Of a stretch of 64,000 bases of DNA, positions 1 through 8,508 are shown piece after piece (within the stretch, counting starts at the first letter, position 1; each line of letters begins with the position of its first letter). The stretch is from the NCBI RefSeq assembly GCF_007004645.1, contig NZ_ML660019.1:1136437-1200436 (forward strand). The letters run 5' to 3'. Source of the DNA: Aliiroseovarius halocynthiae. Lineage in GTDB: Bacteria; Pseudomonadota; Alphaproteobacteria; Rhodobacterales; Rhodobacteraceae. Under the pieces are notes generated by a model. The model made no database searches. It had not been told where the DNA came from and was given only the letters and a program-made list of their open reading frames with translations. A program made the translations under genes and the position numbers.

Positions 1-812
1 CGAAGCGGATCCATACCCGGGGGCGCGTTTAGGAAAAAGGCAGGAGAGTTGTTGGTGAAATCATGCATGTGAACGGTGACGCTCTGGTCATCCACCAGCA
101 CGACCCCATAGGCTGGGGCCTCGAAGTTGCCAGGGATCTCGGTTTGCCCTGCTGTCAGGTTAAGGGATACCTGATGATTAAGACCCCGCATACATGAAAA
201 ACTGATGCCGCGCCAGTTGCCGAAAATCGCACGGTGGATGTGCCCAAAAAACAGGTGCCGGATGCGGGGTTTGTGGGGGCGGATGACGTCGTAAAGAGCA
301 TCTGCGTCCAGCATCATGATCTCGTCCATTGCCGTGATGCCGACCTTAAACGGCGGGTGGTGCATAAACAGCAGAACCGGATCATCCGACCCTTGCAGCT
401 GGTTGTGCAGCCACTCCAACCGCGCTTGGCAGTAGCCGCCAGCGTGGGAGCCTTGGCTTTTCGTATCAAGACAGATTGCGCGGCCATGGCGCATGTCGAA
501 GGTGAATTGGACAAAGCCGTTTTCGTCGCGTGGAGCGTCGGGGAAATGCGTTGCAAATGCGGCTGTGTCGTCATGGTTTCCGACAAGAAGGTGGACTGGC
601 ATTTCCAGGCGGGAAATCTGTTTCTGAAACGCTGCATATGCGTCCGCATCCCCCCAATGTGTCATGTCCCCGGTCACCATAACAAATTCTGCATCACCAT
701 GTTCAGCGTTGATACTATCGACAGCCAGTTTCAAACGCTGTGCAGGGTTAGCGCCATAGAGCAAACGATTTCCGCCGATGATATGCGTGTCGGTCAGATG
801 GATGAACTTCAT
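1..812 (-). CDS. Metallophosphoesterase / cyclic-nucleotide or glycerophosphodiester phosphodiesterase family protein (3' end outside window)
   Basis: About 270 residues are visible and the reading frame is still open at base 1, so the C-terminus lies outside. The N-terminus MKFIHLTDTH carries the first metal motif (D8, H10). GDMTHWGD holds the bridging aspartate (D49) and GNHDD (N79, H80) the next motif; MHHPP and GHIH supply the last ligands. This is the calcineurin-like class III cyclic phosphodiesterase fold (CpdA/GpdQ group), a dinuclear metal hydrolase. The ATG at 812 overlaps the stop of the preceding gene by four bases (ATGA), so the two are translationally coupled. It is the last visible gene of an operon that begins with an Ugp-like transporter, which suggests hydrolysis of an imported glycerophosphodiester or related phosphodiester. 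Substrate is inferred from context only. Confidence 0.85.
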   Translation of the reverse strand, partial: MKFIHLTDTHIIGGNRLLYGANPAQRLKLAVDSINAEHGDAEFVMVTGDMTHWGDADAYAAFQKQISRLEMPVHLLVGNHDDTAAFATHFPDAPRDENGFVQFTFDMRHGRAICLDTKSQGSHAGGYCQARLEWLHNQLQGSDDPVLLFMHHPPFKVGITAMDEIMMLDADALYDVIRPHKPRIRHLFFGHIHRAIFGNWRGISFSCMRGLNHQVSLNLTAGQTEIPGNFEAPAYGVVLVDDQSVTVHMHDFTNNSPAFFLNAPPGMDPL

Positions 813-1639
813 TCCGCATTCTCCTCTGGTTTGGCCCAATCATTCCAAGCCGTACCTGCAGTTATCACTGGGCCGTCCCAGGCAAAGGGAATCTGGTGAA
901 TGGTAGTGTCATTCTGGTCGATCAAAAGCACCGAATAAGCCGGTGGCAACGGCGCACCTTTCAACAACTTGGATTCGTTTAAGTCGGGGATGGACTGGTT
1001 GCCGGTTGAAGGGGCGCTGGCGAAAGAAACCCCCGCAAGGCGCCCGTGGATCGGTGCGTGTACGTGCCCGAAATGGAGGTAGTCGATCTTACCAGCATAC
1101 TGGCGGATCAACTCAAGGAACGGGCCGCGATCTTCTTCGATTAAGGCGATTTGATCTTCGGCTGGAAGGCCCAAAGGCATCGGGTTGTGATGCAGGAAAA
1201 CGCGCGCCCGTTCGCATGCCGCCAGCTCCTCGCGCATCCACGCGCGTCGCAAGTCACAGAAATGCCCAGCATGGGTCTTTTCTCCCACGCTATCGAGATA
1301 CAAGAACCGCACACCGTTCAGAGTTTCGGCATGGTTGACGAAGCCATTCGCATCAACCGGATGTTCGGGAAACACAGATCGGAAGGTTGCGCGGTTATCG
1401 TGGTTGCCTATCAAAAGCCGCACCGCAACTGGCAGGTCTGCAATCGCATGTTGAAGTGCCTCATAGGCGCGGGTTTCACCCCAATGGGCCAAGTCGCCTG
1501 TTATGATGATCCGCGCTGCGTCTGGATGGTGTGCGATGACATCGGCCAGCGCACGGGCAAAACGTTTATGAGGGTTCAGCCCCCCCATCGGTTCGCCTGG
1601 GATCGTGAGGTGAATGTCTGAAATATGGATGATTTTCAT
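809..1639 (-). CDS. Metallophosphoesterase / phosphodiesterase (CpdA/GpdQ-like)
   Basis: 276 residues. Motifs match the downstream paralogue position for position: MKIIHISDIH (D8, H10), ITGDLAHWGE (D49), IGNHD (N79, H80), LHHNP, and GHVHAP near residue 200. No signal peptide is seen, so it should act in the cytoplasm. I chose the ATG at 1639 because the protein then starts directly at the MKIIHISD motif; an upstream in-frame start adds 11 residues that do not fit the family. It lies about 60 bases after the binding-protein gene and is coupled by ATGA to a second paralogue. Two tandem diesterases after an ABC importer suggest complementary substrates, or that each handles one of two ester classes; this is inference. 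Confidence 0.88.
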   Translation of the reverse strand: MKIIHISDIHLTIPGEPMGGLNPHKRFARALADVIAHHPDAARIIITGDLAHWGETRAYEALQHAIADLPVAVRLLIGNHDNRATFRSVFPEHPVDANGFVNHAETLNGVRFLYLDSVGEKTHAGHFCDLRRAWMREELAACERARVFLHHNPMPLGLPAEDQIALIEEDRGPFLELIRQYAGKIDYLHFGHVHAPIHGRLAGVSFASAPSTGNQSIPDLNESKLLKGAPLPPAYSVLLIDQNDTTIHQIPFAWDGPVITAGTAWNDWAKPEENAE

Positions 1640-1699
1640 GATCTTTGCCCGAAACAGGAAACGGCCGCGCAAACATGGTCGCGCGGCCGGAAGTTGAGA

Positions 1700-2947
1700 T
1701 TAGCTGGTTGGCAGTAGATCGTTAACTTCTTCGACCAGCTCTTCCTGCAGTTCTTTCATGTCGGTTGCGTCGCCGGTGACAATGCGTTCGATCCCGTCAT
1801 AGATCACCTGGGTGATCGCCAATCCGTTGTCGCCGGGATAGGCCAACCAGTCGCGCAGCAATGGCAACTGATCGACAGCGGTCTGCTTGTTCGGGTTCTG
1901 CTCGTAAAAGTCGGCCAAGATTACCTCGTTGGCAGCCTTGTTCGGCGGCATGTAGCCCGTGGTCTTGGCCACTTCTGCCGCGCCTTCACCCGAGGTGATG
2001 AACTTCAACCACGCCCAGGCTGCTTCCTGCACTTTGGGATCCTCTGAAGTCGACGTGAAGAGGGCTGCGTTGCCACCTGCAGGCAAACCTTTGGGCGTTT
2101 CGCCCATCCCCGGGAAAGGGCCGGTTACAAGTTCGAAATCGCCTTGCGAGCGTTCGACGGCACCCAATGCCGAGGTTGACCAGAACATCATGCCGATCTC
2201 GCCGGCCGAGAAAGACGACAGCGCGGCTTTCCACTCAAGGTTCTGCATGTCGCATTTGGTGAAAATTTCCTGCATCTGCTCAAGAGCAGCCAAGGCTTCA
2301 GGGGTGTCTAGCTTCACCCGACCATCTTCAACAATCGCTTTGTCTTGCGACCACAGGAGAGCCTGCATGAACCAGTTGCCGGTAATGCTCCAACCCCAGA
2401 AGATCGGGTTGTCAACGCCATTTGCCTTCATTGTCTCGCACGCGCCGATCACCTCGTCCCAAGTGGTGGGCAGTTTGTCCACGCCGGCCTCTGTCAAGAT
2501 GTCCATGTTGTAGTATCCGACGGGCAACGACACCGAGAACGGCAGCCCATGCACATCACCATCGAAGGTTGACAGCGACAGCATCGCGTCATGATACCCT
2601 TCCTTGGCGAAATTGGCTTCCTTGGCGATAAAGGGTTCCAGCGACTTTGCGATGCCCTTTTCAACCAGGATCTGCTGACGGTTCAGGCCTTGCATGGTGA
2701 CGTCAGGTAGGTTGCCAGAGACAGCTTCGCGCAGGATGGTATTGGTTCCGTCTTCATACGACTCGTAGGTTGCACGGAACTTCACTTCGATGTTCGGATG
2801 CGCTTGCTTGAAAGCTGGCATCATGGCTTCGTAGGTCACGTCGAACAGGTGGCTGTAGGGATAGGCAAATTCGATGGTTACTGTGTCGTCGGCCATCGCA
2901 GCGGTGGCGCTCAGCACCAAGGCCATTGCGGACAGGGTAGTTTTCAT
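1700..2947 (-). CDS. ABC transporter periplasmic solute-binding protein, UgpB-like
   Basis: 415 residues, family SBP_bac_1. The start at 2947 gives a clean signal peptide (MKTTLSAMALVLSATAAMA, cleavage before DDTVT) and has GAGAGGAA upstream; a longer frame reading into the intergenic hairpin was rejected. The mature protein has the features of carbohydrate/glycerol-phosphate binding proteins (FKQAHPNIEVKF near the N-terminus, GLPFSVSLPVGYYN in the middle, GGNAALF later). It is fourth in the C-A-E-B gene order, separated from the permease gene by a strong hairpin. The two following phosphodiesterases favour a phosphodiester or glycerol-phosphate ligand over a sugar, but the ligand cannot be read from sequence. 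Confidence 0.87.
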   Translation of the reverse strand: MKTTLSAMALVLSATAAMADDTVTIEFAYPYSHLFDVTYEAMMPAFKQAHPNIEVKFRATYESYEDGTNTILREAVSGNLPDVTMQGLNRQQILVEKGIAKSLEPFIAKEANFAKEGYHDAMLSLSTFDGDVHGLPFSVSLPVGYYNMDILTEAGVDKLPTTWDEVIGACETMKANGVDNPIFWGWSITGNWFMQALLWSQDKAIVEDGRVKLDTPEALAALEQMQEIFTKCDMQNLEWKAALSSFSAGEIGMMFWSTSALGAVERSQGDFELVTGPFPGMGETPKGLPAGGNAALFTSTSEDPKVQEAAWAWLKFITSGEGAAEVAKTTGYMPPNKAANEVILADFYEQNPNKQTAVDQLPLLRDWLAYPGDNGLAITQVIYDGIERIVTGDATDMKELQEELVEEVNDLLPTS

Positions 2948-3030
2948 GGAAGTGTTCCTCTCATTCCTGACATGGAGCGCTTGTGTTTGGCGATGCACGC
3001 TCCTGGTTGATCCCATGTGGGATTTCGGGT

Positions 3031-3052
3031 GGGTGCGGGGTGACCCGCACCC
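3031..3052 (-). other. Intercistronic stem-loop between permease and binding-protein genes
   Basis: Perfect inverted repeat with 9-bp arms (GGGTGCGGG / CCCGCACCC) and a 4-base loop, lying just after the ugpE-like stop. A second, weaker palindrome (ATCCCA-TG-TGGGAT, 3010-3023) sits between it and the ugpB-like start. There is no T-run, so full termination is unlikely. A role in mRNA processing or stability, giving more binding protein than permease, is inferred from the position. Confidence 0.6.
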
Positions 3053-3056
3053 GTAT

Positions 3057-4019
3057 TCATTTCATGCCGTTCAGGGTGATCCCCTCGATGAAGCGCTTCT
3101 GTGCTAACAGAAAGGCGACAATCAAAGGGGTGACGATCACCGTGGCCGTGGCCATCATCGGCCCGAAATACGATCCATCCCCATCGCCTTTGAATTCGCG
3201 CAGACCTAACGGAGGCGTGAACAGGTCGCGATTGCCGGTCACCACGATGCGGGGCCAGAAATAGTCGTTCCAGTGGGCCACGATAGAAAAGATCGCAAAG
3301 GCCAGCAGTGCCGGGATCGCCGTAGGCAACATCACGCGCCAGACGATGGCAAATTCACCCATCCCGTCCATGCGGGCCGCGTCAATTAGGTCATCGGGCA
3401 CGGTCATGAAAAATTGCCGCATCAAGAAGATACCAAAGACCGAAATCGTCCACGGCACCACCAGTGCCGCATAGGTGTTGGTCAGCCCAAGTTTCGCCAG
3501 CATGATGTAAAGCGGCAGCGCAATCGCATGGACCGGGATCAACAGGCAAAATAAGACCAGGGCGAATACAGCGTCTCGCCCCCAGAACTTCAGCTTGGCG
3601 AGCGCATAGGCCGCCGGTAGTGCGACCACGACCTGGATCAGGAAAATCGACGCAGTGACGATCACCCCGTTGAGCAGGTAGCGCAGGAGGGGGGCCTCGC
3701 TAAACGCCTTTGTATAGTTGAAGACCACAGGGCGCACGGCGCAGTCGGCCTCGGCCTCGGCAACCAATGCGTTGCGAATGTTCCCATCCGTGGTGTCGGG
3801 GAAGCGAAGTGCGGCGGCAGCAATGTCTTCGCGGCTCGGGTCGCGCAGTTTCACGCAGCGTTCATCCACCATCATCTCTTGGCGCCCAAAGAAGCCGCCT
3901 TCGCCTCGGTCGATTTCACCCGGAGATTTGAAAGAATAGCTTACCATCATGTAGAACGGCGCAATGACAATGATCACGCCAAGGATCAGTATCAAATGTT
4001 TCCACCAGTCGCGGGTCAT
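3057..4019 (-). CDS. ABC transporter inner-membrane permease, UgpE-like, with an extra periplasmic loop
   Basis: 320 residues of the MalG/UgpE type. One N-terminal membrane helix (about residues 7-28) precedes a large outside loop, then five more helices. The EAA loop that docks the ATPase is visible as DAARMDGMGEFAIVWRVMLP. Compared with usual family members the first periplasmic loop is about 50 residues longer (about 37-98) and contains exactly two cysteines (C55, C93). It begins in a TGATG overlap with the UgpA-like stop. Function is import in concert with the other three Ugp-like proteins; the extra loop may contact the binding protein. Confidence 0.88.
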   Translation of the reverse strand: MTRDWWKHLILILGVIIVIAPFYMMVSYSFKSPGEIDRGEGGFFGRQEMMVDERCVKLRDPSREDIAAAALRFPDTTDGNIRNALVAEAEADCAVRPVVFNYTKAFSEAPLLRYLLNGVIVTASIFLIQVVVALPAAYALAKLKFWGRDAVFALVLFCLLIPVHAIALPLYIMLAKLGLTNTYAALVVPWTISVFGIFLMRQFFMTVPDDLIDAARMDGMGEFAIVWRVMLPTAIPALLAFAIFSIVAHWNDYFWPRIVVTGNRDLFTPPLGLREFKGDGDGSYFGPMMATATVIVTPLIVAFLLAQKRFIEGITLNGMK

Positions 4020-4999
4020 CAGTAATGGACCTTTCGTTCTACCAGCCAGCGCTGGATCAGTGTGAGGAACATGACGAACGCCAGAAACAGCATGGTGATC
4101 GCAGAGCCGATGCCGATCAGGTTCTGCTGTACGCCCTTCTCAAAAATGGCAAACATCATCACATAGGTGGACTTGTTCGGCCCGCCACCTTGCGGCCAGA
4201 AAGCTTCGATTGTGTCAAACACCTGAAAGGCGCGGATGCATGTGATGGTGACAACAAAGACTGTTGTCGGCCCCAATGCCGGCCAAGTGACAAGACGAAA
4301 CCGTTCCCAAGCCGATCTGACGCCGTCCATTTCAGCAGCGTGATACAGTTCGCGGTGAACGCTTGTAAGTCCGGCCAGATACAGCACCATATTGAAGCCG
4401 AAACCCTGCCAGATGCCAATAAAGCAGACCACCCATATTGCATAACGTTTGTCGCCAAGCCACAGCGGGAAACGTTCAGCGCAGCTATTTGCCATGAACG
4501 GCCAAATACGTTCTAGAACTGTTCCGCAACCCATCTCTAGCGTCCGGTTGATCATTCCGATCGACGGATGCAGCATGAATTCCCATGCAATCGCCATCGC
4601 CAAGAGCGTCGCCATGACTGGCAGGAAATAGATCGTTTTGTAGAATTCGCGAAACCGCCCTAACGAATTGATAAGCAATGCAGCCCCAAGGCCCAACCCC
4701 ACTGAGATTGGCACCACCGTCACCACATAGGTCAGCGTGGCGATAAACATCTTTTCATAGGTCGAGCGGGTGAATAATTTTTCGTAGTTGTGAATGCCAA
4801 CCCAATCGAAACTGCCGTTCCCAAGCGAATAGTTTGTGAAGGAAAGCAGCCCCGCGATTACGACCGGTGCCAGCAGAATAACCACCATCAGCGACAGGGC
4901 AGGCGCAGTTAAAATCCATGCGGCGCGGCGTTCTTTGGTTGCGTGTCTAATGGCAGCTGCTGGCGCAACGCATGTAACAGGTGGTTCGGTGGCTGACAT
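4019..4999 (-). CDS. ABC transporter inner-membrane permease, UgpA-like
   Basis: 326 residues of the MalF/UgpA type with six predicted helices and an EAA loop (AAEMDGVRSAWERFRLVTWP). The N-terminal ~25 residues are cytoplasmic and variable. A periplasmic stretch at about 150-180 carries two cysteines (C158, C173), echoing the two-cysteine insertion of its partner permease. Start at 4999 is one base from the stop of the ATPase gene. Forms the heterodimeric channel with the UgpE-like protein. Confidence 0.88.
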   Translation of the reverse strand: MSATEPPVTCVAPAAAIRHATKERRAAWILTAPALSLMVVILLAPVVIAGLLSFTNYSLGNGSFDWVGIHNYEKLFTRSTYEKMFIATLTYVVTVVPISVGLGLGAALLINSLGRFREFYKTIYFLPVMATLLAMAIAWEFMLHPSIGMINRTLEMGCGTVLERIWPFMANSCAERFPLWLGDKRYAIWVVCFIGIWQGFGFNMVLYLAGLTSVHRELYHAAEMDGVRSAWERFRLVTWPALGPTTVFVVTITCIRAFQVFDTIEAFWPQGGGPNKSTYVMMFAIFEKGVQQNLIGIGSAITMLFLAFVMFLTLIQRWLVERKVHY

Positions 5000-5000
5000 C

Positions 5001-6158
5001 TCAGGCCACCTCGCTTGTCGTTGCGCTTAGATTGCGAAGCTTGCGCAAACGTGCGCCATCTGCATCGAAAACCAAGGCCTTTGCAGCGTCGAAATCAAGC
5101 GCAACCGGTGTCCCAAGGGTAAGCGCTGAGCGCCGGTCTGGCATGGTGCGCAGAGTGACTTGCTCCTCTAGCCCAGTAACTTCGACCTGAACATACAATT
5201 CGGAACCTAAGTTTTCGCTGTGCACAACGTGGCCGTGAATGGGGGCACCTTCGCCAGATAGGCGCAGAGCTTCGGGGCGTAGGCCAAGTGAAGCTACCCC
5301 CCTGTTTGCGCCAGGAACTGCAAGGTTCAGCGGTTGATCTAGTAAACTCAGTCTTCCCTCGCCAGACACTTCGACTGGAAGGATGTTAATCTTGGGCGAG
5401 CCGATGAATTCTGCCACTTCGATCCGGTCGGGGTCTTCATAGACCACATCAGGTGCAGCGCATTGCAAAATGCGCCCTCCCATCATCACCGCGATCCGGT
5501 CCGACATGGTCATCGCCTCGACCTGATCATGGGTGACATAAATGAATGTGGCGTCCAGCTGACGATGCAGTTGAGCGATTTCGGCACGGGTCTGCACGCG
5601 CAGTTTGGCATCAAGATTTGACAAGGGCTCGTCCAGCAGGAATGCTGCTGGGTTTCTAACCAAGGCCCGGCCAAGCGCAACGCGCTGACGCTGCCCTCCC
5701 GAAAGCTGTCCCGGCTTGCGATCCAGAAGGTGCCCGATTTCCAGTATCTGAGCTGCGTGGCTGACGTCCTGCTCAATTGTTCCTCTGGCTTCACGTGCTC
5801 CTGGCATGATATTCCCAAGCAGGGGCAGGCGTTGCAGCCCGGTCATGCGGCGCATCTTCAGCGGTACGGCGATATTCTCGCCCACGCTAAGATGCGGATA
5901 AAGCGCATAAGATTGAAAAACCATCGACAGGTTGCGATCCGCGGCCCGCTGACCCGCCACCGATTGACCTGAAATGCGAATATCGCCCGAGCTCTGTTCT
6001 TCGAGCCCTGCAATGATCCTAAGCAGAGTGGATTTCCCGCACCCTGAAGGCCCGACGAGTGATACAAACTCTCCGTCAGAGATATCAATTGATATTCCCT
6101 TGAGCACCTCGGTTTCGCCAAAGCGTTTGGCTATGTTTTCGATGCTTAGCTCGGCCAT
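5001..6158 (-). CDS. ABC transporter ATP-binding protein, UgpC/MalK type
   Basis: 385 residues. Walker A GPSGCGKST (36-44), Q-loop in FQSYALYPHL, signature LSGGQRQRV (from 152), Walker B AAFLLDEP followed by the D-loop SNLD, and switch histidine in YVTHDQ. A C-terminal TOBE/MalK regulatory domain follows from about residue 235. An additional ~20 residues lie between Q-loop and signature (about 104-128). GGAGG precedes the ATG at 6158. First gene of the six-gene minus-strand operon, facing a LysR gene. Confidence 0.9.
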   Translation of the reverse strand: MAELSIENIAKRFGETEVLKGISIDISDGEFVSLVGPSGCGKSTLLRIIAGLEEQSSGDIRISGQSVAGQRAADRNLSMVFQSYALYPHLSVGENIAVPLKMRRMTGLQRLPLLGNIMPGAREARGTIEQDVSHAAQILEIGHLLDRKPGQLSGGQRQRVALGRALVRNPAAFLLDEPLSNLDAKLRVQTRAEIAQLHRQLDATFIYVTHDQVEAMTMSDRIAVMMGGRILQCAAPDVVYEDPDRIEVAEFIGSPKINILPVEVSGEGRLSLLDQPLNLAVPGANRGVASLGLRPEALRLSGEGAPIHGHVVHSENLGSELYVQVEVTGLEEQVTLRTMPDRRSALTLGTPVALDFDAAKALVFDADGARLRKLRNLSATTSEVA

Positions 6159-6219
6159 CTGATTCCTCCATCTGACGGAGGCGTTGTACGAAGGTGAGCT
6201 TTCATTTTTGTGACGTCAT

Positions 6220-6234
6220 ATTAGTGAAACTAAT
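6220..6234. promoter_or_regulatory. Probable LysR-type operator (T-N11-A inverted repeat)
   Basis: ATTAG-TGAAA-CTAAT is a perfect 15-bp inverted repeat that fits the LysR-type T-N11-A box. It sits 34 bp before the LysR start and 62 bp before the ugpC-like start, where an autoregulatory and activating site is expected. Confidence 0.6.
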
Positions 6235-6267
6235 GGGTGATACGCGCCCTCCGACAGGGGAAGAGAG

Positions 6268-7143
6268 ATGCGCGCCAATCACCATCAATTTGTTGCTTTT
6301 GCATATGTGGTCCGCGAGGGCAGTTTCTCGGCCGCAGCCATCCGACTGGGCGTGACGCAGTCTGCAGTTACTCAGCACGTCGCCAAACTTGAAAAACAAG
6401 TCGGCTCAAAACTGCTTCTGCGCGGTCGCGAAGGGATTTCCCTCACCCGGACCGGGCAGGAGTTCTATGATCTTGCAGACCGTATGGTTACGCTGGATTC
6501 CGAAATCAATGAAAGACTCGAGGGCTTTGAGGCCATGGCGCGTGGCCATATCAAAGTCATTGCCAATGCACCGCTTCCAGCCCTTAAGGCGATCAGTGTG
6601 TTCCGGAAAACCTACCCTGACGTCGAGATCGACTTTGCACTTTACGCTTGGACCACAGCGACACGGCTGTTGCGGGAACGCAGAGCCGATGTCGGGTTGA
6701 TCACTGATCCACCCAAGGCTGATGATTGGGAGCGGGTGCCCGTGCAAACGACACATTATGTCGCTTATCTTCTGCCTTCCTCACCCCTTGCCAGTCGGGA
6801 CTTGCTGTACTTCAAGGACTTGGAGCAGGAAACGATCATCTTGCCTGAAAACGGCTCCCTGACCGAGCGCATTGTGCGCGAAGCGCAAGATAAGTACGGA
6901 ATTCAATTTCAACGCACCATAAAAATGACGACCTTTCCTCTGATGTGTGAGGCCGTATTTCAAGGGGCCGGTATCGCCATTTTTCTTGGCAATAGCGGGT
7001 TGATTTCGCATGGGTTGGTCGAGGTGCCGGTTTCAGAACTGTCAGAAACGCACGAGATTGCTGTCGTTGCGCCAAAAGACCGAGCTCGATTGCGATTGGT
7101 CAAAGCCTTCATCGACATCGCATCTTCCTCGGATTTTCGATAG
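6268..7143 (+). CDS. LysR-type transcriptional regulator
   Basis: 291 residues. The N-terminal winged helix-turn-helix is clear (HHQFVAFAYVVREGSFSAAA, then RLGVTQSAVTQHVAKLEKQVG). The rest is the LysR substrate-binding domain, with family-typical phrases such as RADVGLITDPP and FQGAGIAIFLGN. A GGGGAAGAGAG ribosome site precedes the ATG. Divergent to the Ugp-like operon with one LysR-type box between them, so it likely controls that operon. Effector unknown. Confidence 0.9.
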   Translation: MRANHHQFVAFAYVVREGSFSAAAIRLGVTQSAVTQHVAKLEKQVGSKLLLRGREGISLTRTGQEFYDLADRMVTLDSEINERLEGFEAMARGHIKVIANAPLPALKAISVFRKTYPDVEIDFALYAWTTATRLLRERRADVGLITDPPKADDWERVPVQTTHYVAYLLPSSPLASRDLLYFKDLEQETIILPENGSLTERIVREAQDKYGIQFQRTIKMTTFPLMCEAVFQGAGIAIFLGNSGLISHGLVEVPVSELSETHEIAVVAPKDRARLRLVKAFIDIASSSDFR

Positions 7144-7499
7144 CCAATGAAGTTAAAGGGGACTCGTTGATGAGAGGCTTACAGGTAAACCTTGCCTCAT
7201 AGCAGACCCGGTTCGAAGCCTTTCATAGGCCCGTTATCCTTCTTGCTCGCATCTTGAAATTGATGCTCTGACGGCAAAAGGCGACACCATACAACTGGGT
7301 TGCTTTTGTATTTTTCAGCCTGCATCCATTCCGTAAAATTCAGAGCATGCATTGGCTCTGCGATGGGGGGCAATCTGGCGGCTGTCCGTGCTGTGAAGAT
7401 GTGCTACACGGTAGCACATCAGAATCGCCCCCTCGAAAGTTCGCGGAAAATTATGGAAGTCGCGCAAATCCGCATATAATAGAGTATGGATCTAACACT
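7144..7499. other. Intergenic region, no gene seen
   Basis: 356 bases between the LysR stop and the chosen dusA start. An open frame continues upstream of dusA to 7347 but its translation is low-complexity and unlike DusA. The only clear structure is the inverted repeat at 7398-7420. A GGTTCGAA string near 7210 resembles a tRNA T-arm, but no cloverleaf can be folded around it. Confidence 0.6.
7398..7420. promoter_or_regulatory. Perfect 10-bp-arm inverted repeat upstream of dusA
   Basis: GATGTGCTAC-ACG-GTAGCACATC: perfect 10-bp arms around 3 bases, about 80 bases before the dusA start. No T-run follows on either strand, so it is more like a repressor operator or an mRNA leader hairpin than a terminator. 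Confidence 0.45.
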
Positions 7500-8501
7500 T
7501 TGAAGAGTAACGCACAAATAGCTGCGCGTTTCAGTGTGGCACCCATGATGGACTGGTCTGATAGGCATTGCCGGTATTTCCACCGGCTGATGAGCTGTCA
7601 CACCTTGCTGTATACGGAAATGGTCACCGCGCCTGCCTTGGTGCGCGGAGGAGCTGTGCATCTTCTGGACTATAACGTCGAGGAGCATCCGGTTGCCGTG
7701 CAACTTGGTGGTTCAGACCCGAAAGAGCTGGCTGCGGCGGCGAAGCTGTGTGTCGAGCGCGGCTATGACGAGGTAAATCTGAACGTAGGCTGCCCGTCGG
7801 ATCGGGTACAGTCAGGGACGTTTGGCGCGGTGTTGATGCGCGACCCGTGCTTGGTTGCTGATTGTGTGGCGGCTATGAAGGATGCGGCCCAAGATATTGA
7901 AGTTACAATTAAATGCCGCATTGGGGTTGATGATCAGGAACCAGAAGTGATCCTTCCAGATTTCCTTGAGAAAGTTTCGGCTGCAGGGATCAATCGCTTC
8001 ACCATCCACGCGCGCAAAGCTTGGCTTCAAGGCCTCAGCCCGAAGGAAAACCGGGATATCCCGCCCTTGGATTATCCGCTGGTGCACCGCATGAAGACGG
8101 CCTTTCCGCATCTACATCTGTCGATCAATGGGGGCATCACCACATTGAACGAAACCTGCGCACATCTGGATGTGATGGATGGCGTGATGATTGGGCGGGC
8201 GGCCTATCACGATCCGGCAACCGTACTGTTGAATGCCGATCAGGCGATCTTTGGCGACACCACTCCCGCACGTTCGGCGCATGAGGCAGTCGAGGCCATG
8301 TACCCCTATATCGAGGCCCGCATGGCCGAGGGCATCCGATTGCATTCAATCACCCGCCATATGCTGGGCATTTTCACGGGTCGTCCCGGCGCACGTAAAT
8401 GGCGTCGTATTCTATCCGAAGGCGCGACGAAACCGGGGGTAGGGGTTGCTTTGGTCGCCGAAGCTTTGTCATCTGTGCCTGAACACATCCCCGCTGATTG
8501 A
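7500..8501 (+). CDS. dusA: tRNA-dihydrouridine synthase A
   Basis: 333 residues from the TTG at 7500. FMN-dependent reductase that makes dihydrouridine at D-loop positions 20/20a of tRNA. Visible hallmarks: SVAPMMDWSDRHCRYF at the N-terminus, TEMVTAPAL, NLNVGCPSDRVQSGTFGAVLM containing the catalytic cysteine, KCRIGVDD, FTIHARKAWLQGLSPKENR and the FMN-phosphate region INGGI and GVMIGRAAY. The longer frame from 7347 adds 51 unrelated residues. TTG is chosen because it places about 12 residues before SVAPMMD, as in DusA proteins; no ATG is available there and the ribosome site is weak. The next gene starts 8 bases downstream. Confidence 0.9.
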   Translation: MKSNAQIAARFSVAPMMDWSDRHCRYFHRLMSCHTLLYTEMVTAPALVRGGAVHLLDYNVEEHPVAVQLGGSDPKELAAAAKLCVERGYDEVNLNVGCPSDRVQSGTFGAVLMRDPCLVADCVAAMKDAAQDIEVTIKCRIGVDDQEPEVILPDFLEKVSAAGINRFTIHARKAWLQGLSPKENRDIPPLDYPLVHRMKTAFPHLHLSINGGITTLNETCAHLDVMDGVMIGRAAYHDPATVLLNADQAIFGDTTPARSAHEAVEAMYPYIEARMAEGIRLHSITRHMLGIFTGRPGARKWRRILSEGATKPGVGVALVAEALSSVPEHIPAD

Positions 8502-8508
8502 GGACTTT

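Noticed and set aside
7201-7230. tRNA-like GGTTCGAA string
   Set aside because: T-arm-like only; no acceptor, D or anticodon stem can be formed around it.
7347-7499. N-terminal extension of DusA
   Set aside because: The 51 extra residues have no relation to DusA and contain the inverted repeat; the TTG at 7500 gives the family-typical N-terminus.
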